Shown: positions 1-9,898 of the stretch, piece by piece
Position numbering within the stretch: the stretch's first letter is position 1
How the letters are laid out: the number at the start of each line of letters is the position of its first letter
Source of the DNA: JAWKJY01 sp041393535
Lineage (GTDB): Bacteria > Actinomycetota > Thermoleophilia > Gaiellales > Gaiellaceae
Assembly (NCBI GenBank): GCA_041393535.1
Contig: JAWKJY010000001.1
Location: forward strand, 124,001 to 188,000
Length of the DNA: 64,000 bases
Direction of reading: 5' to 3'
Translations under genes and position numbers: made by a program
Notes under the pieces: generated by a model
What the model saw: only the letters and a program-made list of their open reading frames with translations
Told to the model about the DNA's origin: nothing
Databases searched by the model: none

Positions 1-1
1 C

Positions 2-532
2 GAGGGCTCGGGCGGGATCCGCGAGAAGGGCGGCGAGAAGCTGTCGTTCACGCTGACCAGCAACGACCTCTACCAGCCGACCACCTCCGCGATCGACCAG
101 GCGATCGTGCCGATGCTGGCCGACGTCGGCGTCGAGATGAAGCTCGACGTGCCCGACGCGGCGGCGTTCTTCCCGAAGGTCGCGGGCGCCGGCGCCGAGG
201 ACGCGGCGACGTCGCTCGACGCCTGGTCGTTCGAGTGGCTCTGGTCGTCGCCGGTCGACCTGCTGATCTTCTTCCAGGCGTTCCCGAGCGTGAAGTGGAA
301 CGGCGACCTGCCGGAGATCGCGGCCGCCGTGAAGCAGTGGCAGACCGCCCCCGACCTCGCCACGCTCGAGGCCGCGGCCCGCGCGATGCAGCTCGCCTGG
401 GCCGAGAAGCTGCCCGAGATCCCGATCCTCACCCGCAACGACACGTGGGTGGCGCAGACGAAGGTCAAGGGCTACACGCCGGTCGAGACGATGCTGTACC
501 CGCTCTACAACGACGTCTGGATCGAGGCCTGA
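2..532 (+). CDS. ABC transporter solute-binding protein, C-terminal part (cut by window edge)
   Basis: The reading frame is open from the first bases of the window and stops with TGA at 530-532, so only the last 176 residues are present. The fragment contains the late part of an extracellular family 5 (peptide/nickel/opine-type) solute-binding protein: an FTLTSND strand, a PMLADVGVEMKL helix-strand, and a terminal segment about arguments for a lipid-anchored or secreted binding protein, ending VWIEA. Assignment rests mainly on position: two permeases and two ATPases of the same importer class follow directly. It would capture the substrate outside the membrane and deliver it to the permease pair. 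The substrate cannot be told from this fragment. Confidence 0.8.
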   Translation, partial: EGSGGIREKGGEKLSFTLTSNDLYQPTTSAIDQAIVPMLADVGVEMKLDVPDAAAFFPKVAGAGAEDAATSLDAWSFEWLWSSPVDLLIFFQAFPSVKWNGDLPEIAAAVKQWQTAPDLATLEAAARAMQLAWAEKLPEIPILTRNDTWVAQTKVKGYTPVETMLYPLYNDVWIEA

Positions 533-543
533 CCTAGCAAGTC

Positions 544-582
544 GCTGCCGGCGGGCGGTCCCCTGCACCGCCCGCCGGCAGC
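544..582 (+). promoter_or_regulatory. Strong intra-operon hairpin after the binding-protein gene
   Basis: A perfect 16-base inverted repeat (arms 544-559 and 567-582, loop of 7 bases) lies between the binding-protein stop and the first permease ATG at 589. There is no T tract, so it is not a classical intrinsic terminator. Hairpins at this place in ABC operons commonly protect the upstream mRNA or partly attenuate the downstream genes, which allows more binding protein than permease. Its 3' arm also occupies the place where a Shine-Dalgarno sequence for the permease would be expected. Confidence 0.75.
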
Positions 583-588
583 CTCTCG

Positions 589-1521
589 ATGCTCAGATTC
601 CTCGTCCGCCGGCTCGCCTACGCGATCGTCCTGCTGCTGATCGCGTCCGTCGCGATCTTCTACGGCCTGCGCGTGGCGCCGGGCGACGTCACGTCCGCGA
701 TCGTCAGCGTCACGGGGACGCAGGTCCTGATCGACGACGTCAAGGAGCAGCTGGGGCTCGACAAGCCGCTCGCGACCCAGTACTTCATCTTCATCAAGAA
801 CGTCGTCACGGGCGACCCGGGCAGCTCGCTCGTCAGCGGCGCCAAGATCACCGACCTGATCGGGGACGCCGGGATCAAGACGCTGAAGCTCGGCGTCTTC
901 GGGCTGATCCTCGTCTACGCGCTCGCGATCCCGCTCGGCCTGATGGCCGCCTGGTGGCGCAACAAGCCGTTCGACCAGGGCGTGCGCTTCCTCGCCGTGC
1001 TCGGCATGGGCATTCCGAACTTCTTCCTCGCGGTGCTCCTGATCCAGCTGTTCGCCGTGAAGCTGAAGTGGCTGCCGGTCGCGGGCCCGGGCGGCTTCAA
1101 GCACACGCTGCTCCCGGCGGTCGTCCTCGCGATGGAGTCGATGGCCGTCAACATGCGCCTGATGCGCTCGTCGACCCTCGAGGAGCTCTCGAAGGACTAC
1201 ATCCGCACGCAGCGGGCGAAGGGCCTGCCCGGGCGGCGGATCCTCTTCGTGCACGCGTTCCGCAACGCGCTCGTGCCGGTGGTGGCGCTCGCGGGGGTGA
1301 CGATCCCGGTCGTCCTCGGCTACACGCTGATCGTCGAGGTGATCTTCCGCTACGAGGGCCTCGGGTTCCAGCTCGTCCAGGCGATCACGAAGCGCGACTA
1401 CGCGCTCGCGCAGACGCTCGCGCTGCTCTTCACCGCGATCGTCGTCTTCTCGAACTTCCTCGCGGACGCGGCGCACCAGCTGATCGATCCGCGCATCCGC
1501 GACCGGGCGAGGGCCGCATGA
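589..1521 (+). CDS. ABC transporter permease, DppB/OppB type
   Basis: A 310-residue integral membrane protein of the binding-protein-dependent transport family. It starts with the typical short N-terminal helix (MLRFLVRRLAYAIVLLL) and has about six hydrophobic segments. The cytoplasmic EAA-type loop that contacts the ATPases lies near residues 195-215 (EELSKDYIRTQRAKG, then RNALVPV). Length and order match DppB/OppB, the first permease of dipeptide/oligopeptide/opine importers. It follows the binding-protein gene and precedes the partner permease by 12 bases, so co-transcription is expected. Substrate class (peptide, opine or another nitrogenous solute) is not resolved by sequence alone. Confidence 0.93.
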   Translation: MLRFLVRRLAYAIVLLLIASVAIFYGLRVAPGDVTSAIVSVTGTQVLIDDVKEQLGLDKPLATQYFIFIKNVVTGDPGSSLVSGAKITDLIGDAGIKTLKLGVFGLILVYALAIPLGLMAAWWRNKPFDQGVRFLAVLGMGIPNFFLAVLLIQLFAVKLKWLPVAGPGGFKHTLLPAVVLAMESMAVNMRLMRSSTLEELSKDYIRTQRAKGLPGRRILFVHAFRNALVPVVALAGVTIPVVLGYTLIVEVIFRYEGLGFQLVQAITKRDYALAQTLALLFTAIVVFSNFLADAAHQLIDPRIRDRARAA

Positions 1522-1533
1522 CCGGGAGGTCGC

Positions 1534-2451
1534 ATGTCCGCGACTGAGCCGGTCGTCGACGTCGTCGCGGTGCTCGACCGGGCCCCCGCGGCCGAGGGCC
1601 GCCTGCGCGACGCGCTCGCGCTCCTGCGCGCGAACAAGGTCGCGCTGCTCGGCCTCTTCCTGACGGCGATCTTCGTCCTCACCGGCCTCGCGGGCGCGGT
1701 CATCCTGCTCACGCCCGGCCTGCACCACCTGTGGGAGGCGCAGGACCTCGCGATCGCGCTCCAGCCGCCGAGCGGCGACCACCTGCTCGGCACCGACCAG
1801 TACGGGCGCGACCTGCTCTGGCGCGGGATCGGCGGCGTCGGGATCGCGTTCCTGATCGGCGTCGGCGTGACGTTCCTCGTGCTCCTGATCGGCCTGACGC
1901 TCGGCTCGATCGCCGGCTACTTCGGTCGCAAGACCGACATGGCGATCACGGGCCTGATCGACCTCGCCTGGGGCTTCCCGCTCCTGCTCGTCGCGGTCGT
2001 GATCGCCGGCATGATCGGCAAGGGCCTGAAGGACGTGATCATCGCGGTCTCGGTGATCCTCTGGGCCGGCTTCGCCCGGATCGTCCGCGCCCAGGTGAAG
2101 ACGCTGGCCGAGCGCGAGTTCGTCGAGGCGGCGCGGATGCTCGGCGTCCCCGAGTGGCGGATTCTGCTGCGCCACATGGTCCCGAACGTCATGGGCTCGG
2201 TGCTCGTGATGGCGTCCTACTACGTCGCCTACACCGTCATCACCGAGGCCGGCTTCTCGTTCATCAACCTCGGCGCGCAGCCACCGACGCCCAGCCTCGG
2301 CGCCATGGTCGCCGAGGGACGGAACTACTGGTCCGTCTCGGTCTGGCCGGCAATCGTCCCCGGCACCGCGATCGCCCTGATCGTGCTCGGCCTGAACTCG
2401 CTCGGCGACGGCCTGCGCGACATCTTCGACCCGCGCCTGCGACGCTGGTGA
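1534..2451 (+). CDS. ABC transporter permease, DppC/OppC type
   Basis: A 305-residue membrane protein with the DppC/OppC layout: a cytoplasmic N-terminus, a first helix near residues 40-62, the conserved periplasmic GTDQYGRDLLWR segment near residue 83, and an EAA loop near residue 193 (EFVEAARMLGVPEWRI). It pairs with the upstream permease to form the channel. The start at 1534 is preceded by a GGGAGGT ribosome-binding site. The stop at 2451 is one base from the next ATG, which suggests coupled translation with the ATPase genes. Confidence 0.93.
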   Translation: MSATEPVVDVVAVLDRAPAAEGRLRDALALLRANKVALLGLFLTAIFVLTGLAGAVILLTPGLHHLWEAQDLAIALQPPSGDHLLGTDQYGRDLLWRGIGGVGIAFLIGVGVTFLVLLIGLTLGSIAGYFGRKTDMAITGLIDLAWGFPLLLVAVVIAGMIGKGLKDVIIAVSVILWAGFARIVRAQVKTLAEREFVEAARMLGVPEWRILLRHMVPNVMGSVLVMASYYVAYTVITEAGFSFINLGAQPPTPSLGAMVAEGRNYWSVSVWPAIVPGTAIALIVLGLNSLGDGLRDIFDPRLRRW

Positions 2452-2452
2452 G

Positions 2453-3473
<1,021 letters not shown>

Positions 3474-3481
<8 letters not shown>

Positions 3482-4463
3482 GCCGCTCCTCTCCGTCCGC
3501 GGGCTGACGAAGCGCTTCCCGGTCAAGCGGGACGTCCTCGGCCGCGGCACGAGCTTCCTCTCGGCGGTGGACGGCGTCGACCTCGACGTCTACCCGGGCG
3601 AGACGCTCGCGCTCGTCGGCGAGAGCGGCTGCGGCAAGTCGACGCTCGCGCGCGTCATCCTCCGGCTGCTGACCGCGACCGGCGGCTCGGTCACCTTCGA
3701 CGGGCGCGACGTGCTCGCGGCGAGGAAGGACGAGCTGCTCGCGTACCGGCGGCAAGCGCAGCTCGTCTTCCAGGACCCGTACGGCTCGCTCGACCCGCGG
3801 ATGAAGGTGCACGCGATCGTCTCCGAGGGAATGGAGCGCGGCCTGTCGAGGGAGCAGCGGCGCGAGCGCGTCGTCGAGCTGCTCGACCTGGTCGAGATGG
3901 CGCCCGAGACGGCCGACCGCTACCCGCACGAGTTCTCCGGCGGGCAGCGTCAGCGGATCTCGATCGCCCGCGCGCTCGCGGTCGAGCCGAGCTTCGTCGT
4001 CGCGGACGAGCCCGTCTCGGCGCTCGACGTGTCCGTGCAGAGCCGCGTGCTGAACCTCCTCGCCGACCTCCAGGAACGGCTGAGCCTGACCTACCTGTTC
4101 ATCTCCCACGACATGTCGGTCGTCCGCCACGTGGCCGACCGCGTCGCGGTGATGTACCTCGGCCGCGTCGTCGAGACGGGGCCGGCGTCGGAGATCTTCG
4201 ACAACCCGCTGCACCCGTACACGCAGGCGCTCCTGTCGTCGGTCCCCTCGCTGTCGCGCCGGCGCTTCTCGAAGCGGATCGTGCTCGAGGGGGACGTCCC
4301 CAGCGCCGTCGACCCGCCGCCGACCTGCCGCTTCGCCGGCCGCTGCTTCCGGGCGATCGACCGCTGCCGCGCCGAGGACCCGGCGCTCGAGCCCGTCACG
4401 GGCGCGACCGGCCACCGGGTCGCCTGCTTCAACTACGAGCCGCTGCCCGCCGAGACGACGTGA
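3474..4463 (+). CDS. ABC transporter ATP-binding protein, DppF/OppF type
   Basis: A 329-residue ATPase, partner of the preceding gene. Walker A GESGCGKS lies near residue 49, followed by a Q-loop (LVFQDPYGSLDPR), the signature FSGGQRQR, a Walker B ending VVADEP, and a C-terminal CRFAGRCF Cys motif. It starts inside the end of the upstream ATPase gene, and its TGA overlaps the GTG of the next gene (GTGA), so the six genes from the binding protein onward read as one translationally coupled operon. Confidence 0.94.
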
Positions 4464-5157
4464 GGGTCGAGGCCGTCGAGGCCACCACGGCCGACGGGCT
4501 GACGCTGCGCGGCGAGCTCGTCCAGGGCGACGCGACGTGGTGCGTGCTCGTCCACGACGAGGGCGAGGACATCGACGCCTGGCGGGCGCTGCGGCCGGGC
4601 CTCGCGCGGCAGGGCTGGACGGTGCTCGCGCTCGACCTGCGCGGGCACGGCGGCTCCGACGGCGAGTGGGATCCCGCGCGCGCGCCGCTCGACGTCGATC
4701 TGGCCGTGACCCTCGCACGGCGCTCCGGGGCGACGCACGTCTGCGCCTTCGGCGCCGGCCTCGGGGCGGTGCTCCCCTGCAGGCGACCGAGCGCGCGCTC
4801 GCCGAGCCCGCCTTCGCGCTCGCCGACTCGCTCGTCCTGATCTCGCCCGGCCCGCTCGGCGGGCTCGACCCGCTGCTGCGCGGCCAGGGGCTCGCGAAGC
4901 TGATCCTCGCCGGCGGGCGCGACCCCGGCCGCGCCGACGCCGATGCGCTCCAGCGCGCCTCGATCGGGTGGACGCTCGGCGTCACCGTCGGCACCGACGC
5001 GCGCGGGTCGGCGCTCCTCGACGGGTTCGGCTCGGTCGTGCTCGACAAGGTCGGGACGTTCCTGCGCGAGCAGGCCGTCGGGCACGGCCCGGGCGTGCTG
5101 CGCATGCTGCGCGAGCGCGGCGAGGAGCCGGCGCGCGGCCGCCCGCGAGGGCGCTAG
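4460..5157 (+). CDS. Alpha/beta-hydrolase-like protein, frameshifted
   Basis: The N-terminal half (frame from GTG 4460) has an alpha/beta-hydrolase start: an LVHDEGED strand-turn, then LDLRGHGGSDGEW. The C-terminal half continues from about 4777 in another frame (LQATERALAEP, LVLISPGPLGG, and so on) to TAG at 5155-5157. A single missing G in the run at 4773-4777 would restore one frame of about 232 residues, so a consensus error is likely. The nucleophile elbow reads GAGLG where GxSxG is expected, so the usual catalytic Ser is not visible. It is the last gene of the importer operon. Its stop shares the palindrome CTAG with the stop of the convergent SDR gene. Confidence 0.6.
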
Positions 5158-5957
5158 CCGCCCTCGGGCACGCGGTAGGCGAAGACCGTCAGGCCGCCGT
5201 CGACGACGAGGTTGTGGCCGGTCACGTACGCGGCCTGGTCGGAGCAGAGGTAGAGGAACGCCTCGGCGATGTCGTCCACGCGGGCGAGACGGCGCAGGGG
5301 GACGCCCTCGAAGCCGTGCTCGCGGTAGTGCGCCATCAGCTCCTCGCCGACGAGCGCCGCCGAGCCGGGCGTGTCGCCGGGGCCGGGGCTGACGCAGTTG
5401 ACGCGGATCCCGTGCTCCGCGACCTCGACCGCCATCACGCGCGCCATCGCCACCAGCCCGGCCTTCGTCACGCAGTAGCCGGTGAAGCCCTGCTCGGCGC
5501 CGAGCGCGTCGACGGAGGCGGTGAAGGCGATCGCGCCGCCGCGGCCCTGGTCGCGCATCGCGCGCGCGGCGCTGCGCGCGAGGACGTAGTGGCTCGTCAG
5601 GTTGACGGAGAGCTCGCGCTCCCACTGCTCGTCCGTCCCGTCGACGAACGCGCGCTCCGGCGCCATCCAGACGTGGTTCGAGACGAGCACGTCGAGCCCG
5701 CCGGCCGCCTCGACCGTGCGGGCGACGGCGCTCGCCGCCCCGTCGGCGTCCTGCAGGTCGACCGCGAGCGGCAGCGGGCGCGCGCCGTGGGAGGCGACCT
5801 CCTCGCAGACCGCGTCGAGCCGCTCGGCCACCCGCTCGACGAGGCCGACGACGGCCGCGCCCTCGCGCGCCATCCCGACCGCGGTCGCGCGCCCGAAGCC
5901 GGCGCCCGCGCCGGTGACGAGGACGCGCCGGCCCTCGTAGCGCCGCGTGGCGCTCAT
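5154..5957 (-). CDS. Short-chain dehydrogenase/reductase (SDR)
   Basis: A 267-residue classical SDR. It has the cofactor motif TGAGAGFG at residues 15-22, a D-L pair at the end of the fourth strand (VDLQDADG), and the catalytic triad Ser148, Tyr161 and Lys165 (YCVTK). The C-terminal VTGHNLVVDGG is typical. Expected activity is NAD(P)H-dependent oxidation or reduction of an alcohol/carbonyl in the cytoplasm. It is the last gene of a minus-strand run, and its ATG overlaps the stop of the upstream hydrolase gene (ATGA). The substrate is unknown; neighbours (hydrolase, aminotransferase, amidase, aldolase) suggest a catabolic step. Confidence 0.92.
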   Translation of the reverse strand: MSATRRYEGRRVLVTGAGAGFGRATAVGMAREGAAVVGLVERVAERLDAVCEEVASHGARPLPLAVDLQDADGAASAVARTVEAAGGLDVLVSNHVWMAPERAFVDGTDEQWERELSVNLTSHYVLARSAARAMRDQGRGGAIAFTASVDALGAEQGFTGYCVTKAGLVAMARVMAVEVAEHGIRVNCVSPGPGDTPGSAALVGEELMAHYREHGFEGVPLRRLARVDDIAEAFLYLCSDQAAYVTGHNLVVDGGLTVFAYRVPEGG

Positions 5958-6907
5958 CGGCCGAACGCCTCGCGGACCGCGGCGGCCGCCTCCGCCAGGG
6001 CCTCGCTCGCGTGCGGCACGACGGCCGGCAGGCGGAAGAAGCCGTGCACCATCCCCGCGTGGCGGCTGATCGTCGCCGGGACGCCCGCCTCCTGCAGGCG
6101 CCGCCCGTACGCCTCGCCCTCGTCGCGCAGCACGTCGCACTCGGCGGTGATCACGTGCGCCGGCGCGACGCCGGCCAGGTCTGGCGCCCGCAGCGGCGAG
6201 ATCTCCGGGTCGAGCCAGTCGAGCCCCGGGGCGTACTGCTCGAAGAACCAGACCATCGCCTCGCGGCTCAGCCAGTAGCCGGTCTGGAAGGCGCGATAGG
6301 AGCCGTTGTCGAAGTCGGCGTCGCAGACCGGGTAGACGAGCAGCTGGAGCGCGAGCGGCACGCCCGCGTCGCGCGCCTGGCGGGCGACGACGGCGGCGAT
6401 GTTGCCCCCGGAGCTGTCGCCGCCGATTGCGAGGCGGCCGGGCTCGGCGCCGATCTCGCTGCCGCGCTCGCGCACCCAGTCGATCACCGCCCAGGCGTCC
6501 TCGAGCGCCGCCGGGAAGGGGTGCTCGGGCGCGAGCCGGTAGTCGACCGAGACGACGACGCAGCCCGACCGCTCGGCGAGCGTCGCGCACGGGCCGTGCA
6601 CGGTCTCGAGGTTGCCGAGCACCCAGCCGCCGCCGTGGAACCAGACCAGGACGGGCGCCGGGCCCTCGCCGGGCTGGTAGACGCGCACGGGCACGTCGCC
6701 GCCCGGGCCGGGGACGGCTACGTCCTGCCACGGCACCGGCGGCACCGGGCCGAAGAAGCCGGCGGCGCTGCCCGCCATCGCGGCCCGCTGCTCGGGGATC
6801 GGCTGCTCGCCGTACTTCGGCGCGCCCGCCTGGGCGAGCTGGTCGACGAACGACTGCACGTGCGGATCGAGCACCGGAGCCTCCCGTCCCTCGCCGGCGC
6901 CGCTCAC
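5954..6907 (-). CDS. Alpha/beta hydrolase, hormone-sensitive-lipase family (esterase)
   Basis: A 317-residue cytoplasmic hydrolase with all HSL-family marks. The oxyanion motif HGGGW is at residues 91-95, the nucleophile motif GDSSGG has Ser165, the acidic residue is Asp258 (ECDVLRDEG), and the base is His288 (GMVHGF). The reaction would be hydrolysis of a short-chain ester or amide. The GTG start at 6907 was chosen because it forms a GTGA overlap with the aminotransferase stop and gives the normal HSL N-terminus. The much longer open frame upstream is a shadow of the aminotransferase gene. Confidence 0.92.
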   Translation of the reverse strand: MSGAGEGREAPVLDPHVQSFVDQLAQAGAPKYGEQPIPEQRAAMAGSAAGFFGPVPPVPWQDVAVPGPGGDVPVRVYQPGEGPAPVLVWFHGGGWVLGNLETVHGPCATLAERSGCVVVSVDYRLAPEHPFPAALEDAWAVIDWVRERGSEIGAEPGRLAIGGDSSGGNIAAVVARQARDAGVPLALQLLVYPVCDADFDNGSYRAFQTGYWLSREAMVWFFEQYAPGLDWLDPEISPLRAPDLAGVAPAHVITAECDVLRDEGEAYGRRLQEAGVPATISRHAGMVHGFFRLPAVVPHASEALAEAAAAVREAFGR

Positions 6908-8055
6908 GACGCCCCCTCCACGACCGCCTGCGCCAGCCGCTCGACGCCCTCGCGGACGACGTCCTCGGCGACGCAGAGCGAGATGCGCACCCAGCCCTCG
7001 CCGCTCGCGCCGAAGGCGCTCCCGGGGACGGTCGAGACGTGGCGCTCCTCGAGCAGCCGCCGTGCGAAGCCGAGCGAGTCGCGGCCGCCGGGCGTGCGCG
7101 CCATCAGGTAGAAGGCGCCGGTCGGGCGGACGTACTCGACGCCGTGGCGGTCGAGGATCTCGATCGCGAGGTCGCGCCGCGCACGGTACGCGCCGCACAT
7201 CTCGCGCACGCAGTCCTGCGGGCCCGCGAGCGCCGCCTCGCCGGCCTTCATCGAGATGCTGGACGCGCTGGCCACGACCGGCTCCTGCGCCTTGCCGAGC
7301 GCGGGCGCGACGTGCGTGGGGGCGACGACGTAGCCGAGCCGCCAGCCGGTCATCGCGTACGTCTTCGAGAAGGTGAAGACGGTGAGGATCCGCTCGGGGT
7401 CGCCGATCGTCGCCGCGCTCACGTGCTCGCCCTCGAAGATCATCTCGTCGTAGCACTCGTCGGCGAGGACCCAGAGGTCGTGCTCGGCCGCGAGCTCGAG
7501 CGCGCCGCGGAGCTCCTCGGCGGTGTGGACGCCGCCGGTCGGGTTGCCCGGCGAGCAGAGCAGCAGCACCTTCGAGCGGGGCGTGATCCGCGCTTGCAGG
7601 TCGTCGAGGTCGGGGGCCCAGCCGCGCGCCGGGTCGAGCCGGTAGCCGACGGGCCGGGCGTTCAGCACGTGGACCATCGGCGGGTAGTTCGCCCAGCCGG
7701 GGTCGGGGATCAGCACCTCGTCGCCGGGGTCGACGGTGATCAGCAGGCTCGTGAACAGCCCGCCCGTGCCGCCGCTCGTGACGACGACCTGCTCCGGGGC
7801 GACGTCGAGGCCGTTTCGCTCCGCGAGCTTCGCCGCCAGCAGGTCGCGCAGCGGCGCGAAGCCCTCGGAGGGCGGGTACTTCGTGAACCCGTCGCGCGCG
7901 GCCCGGTCGGCCGCCTCGCGGATGTGCGCCGGCGTGACGAAGTCCGGGTCGCCGACGCCGAGGTTCAGCACGTCCGGGATCGCCCGGGCGAGCACCATCA
8001 TCTCGCGGATGCCCGAGTGGGGCGCGCCGCGGACGGTCGACGCTAGCTGCGGCAC
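6904..8055 (-). CDS. PLP-dependent class I/II aminotransferase
   Basis: A fold-type I aminotransferase of about 383 residues. SPGNPTG lies at 168-174, the PLP lysine is Lys231 in the FSKTYAMTGWRLGY motif, and an aspartate that contacts the pyridine nitrogen sits in VLADECYD. It would interconvert an amino acid and a 2-oxo acid. The GTG at 8055 gives the N-terminus usual for the family (PQLASTVRG). An in-frame GTG at 8151 would add 32 low-complexity residues and has no clear ribosome-binding site either. The stop overlaps the next gene's start by four bases. Substrate specificity is not predictable here. Confidence 0.9.
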   Translation of the reverse strand: MPQLASTVRGAPHSGIREMMVLARAIPDVLNLGVGDPDFVTPAHIREAADRAARDGFTKYPPSEGFAPLRDLLAAKLAERNGLDVAPEQVVVTSGGTGGLFTSLLITVDPGDEVLIPDPGWANYPPMVHVLNARPVGYRLDPARGWAPDLDDLQARITPRSKVLLLCSPGNPTGGVHTAEELRGALELAAEHDLWVLADECYDEMIFEGEHVSAATIGDPERILTVFTFSKTYAMTGWRLGYVVAPTHVAPALGKAQEPVVASASSISMKAGEAALAGPQDCVREMCGAYRARRDLAIEILDRHGVEYVRPTGAFYLMARTPGGRDSLGFARRLLEERHVSTVPGSAFGASGEGWVRISLCVAEDVVREGVERLAQAVVEGAS

Positions 8056-8214
8056 GGCGCGCCCGCCCGGGCCGATCCGACCACCTGCTGCCCCTGCGAC
8101 ACGCGCCCTCCCTGCGTCGAGACGATCCGGTTGGAGCCGGCGCTGCGCCACGAGGGGGCCGAGCCGGAGAATCGATTTTCCCCCGCTCGCGGCAGGCCTG
8201 TCAAGCGGCGACCC
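8056..8214 (-). promoter_or_regulatory. Spacer with a candidate TTGACA promoter for the aminotransferase operon
   Basis: This 159-base gap separates the amidase-like gene from the aminotransferase gene, both on the minus strand. The minus strand carries an exact TTGACA (8199-8204). An AT-rich AAAATCGATTCT stretch follows about 20 bases downstream and could hold the -10 element, although it does not fit TANNNT well. If active, it would let the aminotransferase-hydrolase-SDR genes be transcribed separately from the aldolase and amidase genes. Confidence 0.4.
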
Positions 8215-9151
8215 TCAGGGGCGGCGGTGGGGCGCGGGCAGGAGCGACCGGGCGATCGAGGCGCGCACGGACGCGAGCGGCGGGACGACCTGGCCCACCG
8301 TCACGCGCCCGGCCGCGCCGAGCAAGCGCCAGGCGTCGGCGAGCGAGAGCCCGAAGCCCTGGACCAGCCGCTCGGCCAGGTCGCGGTAGGCGGCGCGCAC
8401 CTGGTCCTCCAGGTGGGCCGGCCCGCACGAGACGCAGCCGAGCGAGGCCGCGTCGTCGAGCTGGGGCAGCGCGCCGTAGCCCGCCTCCTCCCGGGAGACC
8501 AGCTCGACGCGCAGCCGCACGTCGGCCTCGGCCTCGACCGCGGCGCGGTGGATCTCGGCGTGGCCCTGCGCGAGGTGGGCGTCCCCGACGTAGAGCAGCC
8601 CGCCCGGCCGGTGCACCGGCAGGACGACGGTCGCGCCGGTCGTCAGCTCCGGGAGGTCGACGTTGCCCAGGACGTCCACGCCCTGCTGGAACGACGGGCG
8701 CGCCTCGCCGGCGGGCGCGACGCCCAGCGTCCCGATCATCGGCCGGAACGGCACCGCCAGCTCGCCGCGTGCGGTCGGCAGCGCGACCGCGCCGTCGCGC
8801 AGCGCGCAGATCACGGTCTCCGGGACGAGCCGCTCGTCGACCCGGGCCGTCGTGCACGTGTAGCCCGCGCCCCGCCGCGGCGCCGGGACGATCTCCTCCA
8901 CGTGGATCCGCAGGCACCCGCCAGGCTCGGCCCCCTCGATCGCGATCGGGCCGCCGACCGGGTTCGCGCCGCCGAGGCGCGCGAGCGTGTCCTCGAGCGA
9001 CGCGTGAACGACCGAGGCGTCGGTGATCGTGCCGCGGTGGGCGTCGTTCGTCTCGACCCAGAACGGCTCGCCAGGAGCGACCCACGGCGCGGGCGGCGCG
9101 TCGAGGTCGAGCAGGTAGCCGTACGCCTCGCGGCCGAGAGCCGTCTTTCAC
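8215..9151 (-). CDS. Acetamidase/formamidase family protein, frameshift near the start
   Basis: From about codon 2 to the stop, one frame encodes an acetamidase/formamidase-type protein of about 310 residues. NDAHRGTITD near the N-terminus, GDAHLAQGHAE in the middle and a C-terminal CGPAHLEDQV segment are visible. Such enzymes hydrolyse short amides to acid and ammonia. The frame has a stop just upstream of the natural N-terminus (KTALGREAYGY). A GTG at 9149-9151 followed by AAA would join it if one A at 9146-9148 were removed, so a homopolymer error is likely. The GTG overlaps the TGA of the upstream aldolase frame. Role: probably amide breakdown alongside the other catabolic genes. Confidence 0.7.
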
Positions 9152-9898
9152 GGCGCCCCGCGCCCGAGCGGAACAGGCCGACGTCCTTGAGGCGGTGGCC
9201 CGCCGCGCCGGCGCTCGAGCGCCGCCGCGGCCGACCCGACCTGGAAGCCGGCCGCCCCGGCCCGGCGCGCGGCCGCGATCGTGCGGTCGACGGCGGCCTG
9301 CACGTCCGCGTGCCCGTAGTCCCCGGGGACGCCGAGGTCGACCGAGAGGTCGGTCAGCCCGACGAAGACGACGTCGACGCCGTCCGTCGCCGCGATCGCC
9401 TCACCACGGCCTCGATCCCGGCCGCGTCCTCGACCTGGGCGACGACGAGCTACACGGCGTCCGCGCTGGCCTCGACCCAGCCCGCCGTGTCGAGCAGGGT
9501 GCCGAAGCCGGCGCGCCGCGGAGATCGCCATCCCGCGCGTCCGCGCGGCCGAACGTCGCCGCCACGGCGGCGGCGGCCCTGCTCCGCCGAGCGGACGACA
9601 GGGCTCGGATGCAGAGCGGCTCGTCTCGAGCGCGTGCCCGATCGTGCGGGCATCGGTCGACCGACCCGGACGACGGCGAGGCCGACCGCGTCGGCGGCGC
9701 GGACGAGGTCGGCGATCCGGTCGAGCGAGGCGGTCGTGTGCTCGAGCGTCTGTCGCAGACGACGAGGTCGAAGCCGAGCGAAGCCGGCAATGATCACGGT
9801 CGGGTGCGGCACGAGCTGGAACTGGCCCGAGCACGCCGTCGCCGCCGCGAGAGTCGCTCGCGCAGCGCCGCCGCGCCCCGGATGTCCCGCGCTCCCAT
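9148..9898 (-). pseudogene. HpcH/HpaI-type aldolase, several frameshifts
   Basis: Fragments in all three minus frames line up as one class II aldolase (HpcH/HpaI, 4-hydroxy-2-oxo-diacid aldolase type). An ATG at 9898 begins MGARDIRGAAALRERL, then come GQFQLVPHPTVI, LEHTTASLDRIADLV, GFGTLLDTAGWVEA, GVDVVFVGLTDLSVDLG and GFQVGSAAAALERRR. The span of 751 bases equals the normal length of about 250 codons, so content is intact but the frame breaks at least four or five times. This could be true decay. The density of one-base indels and the preserved protein motifs favour poor consensus sequence. Known members cleave 2-oxo-4-hydroxy acids to pyruvate plus an aldehyde with a divalent metal. Confidence 0.6.
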
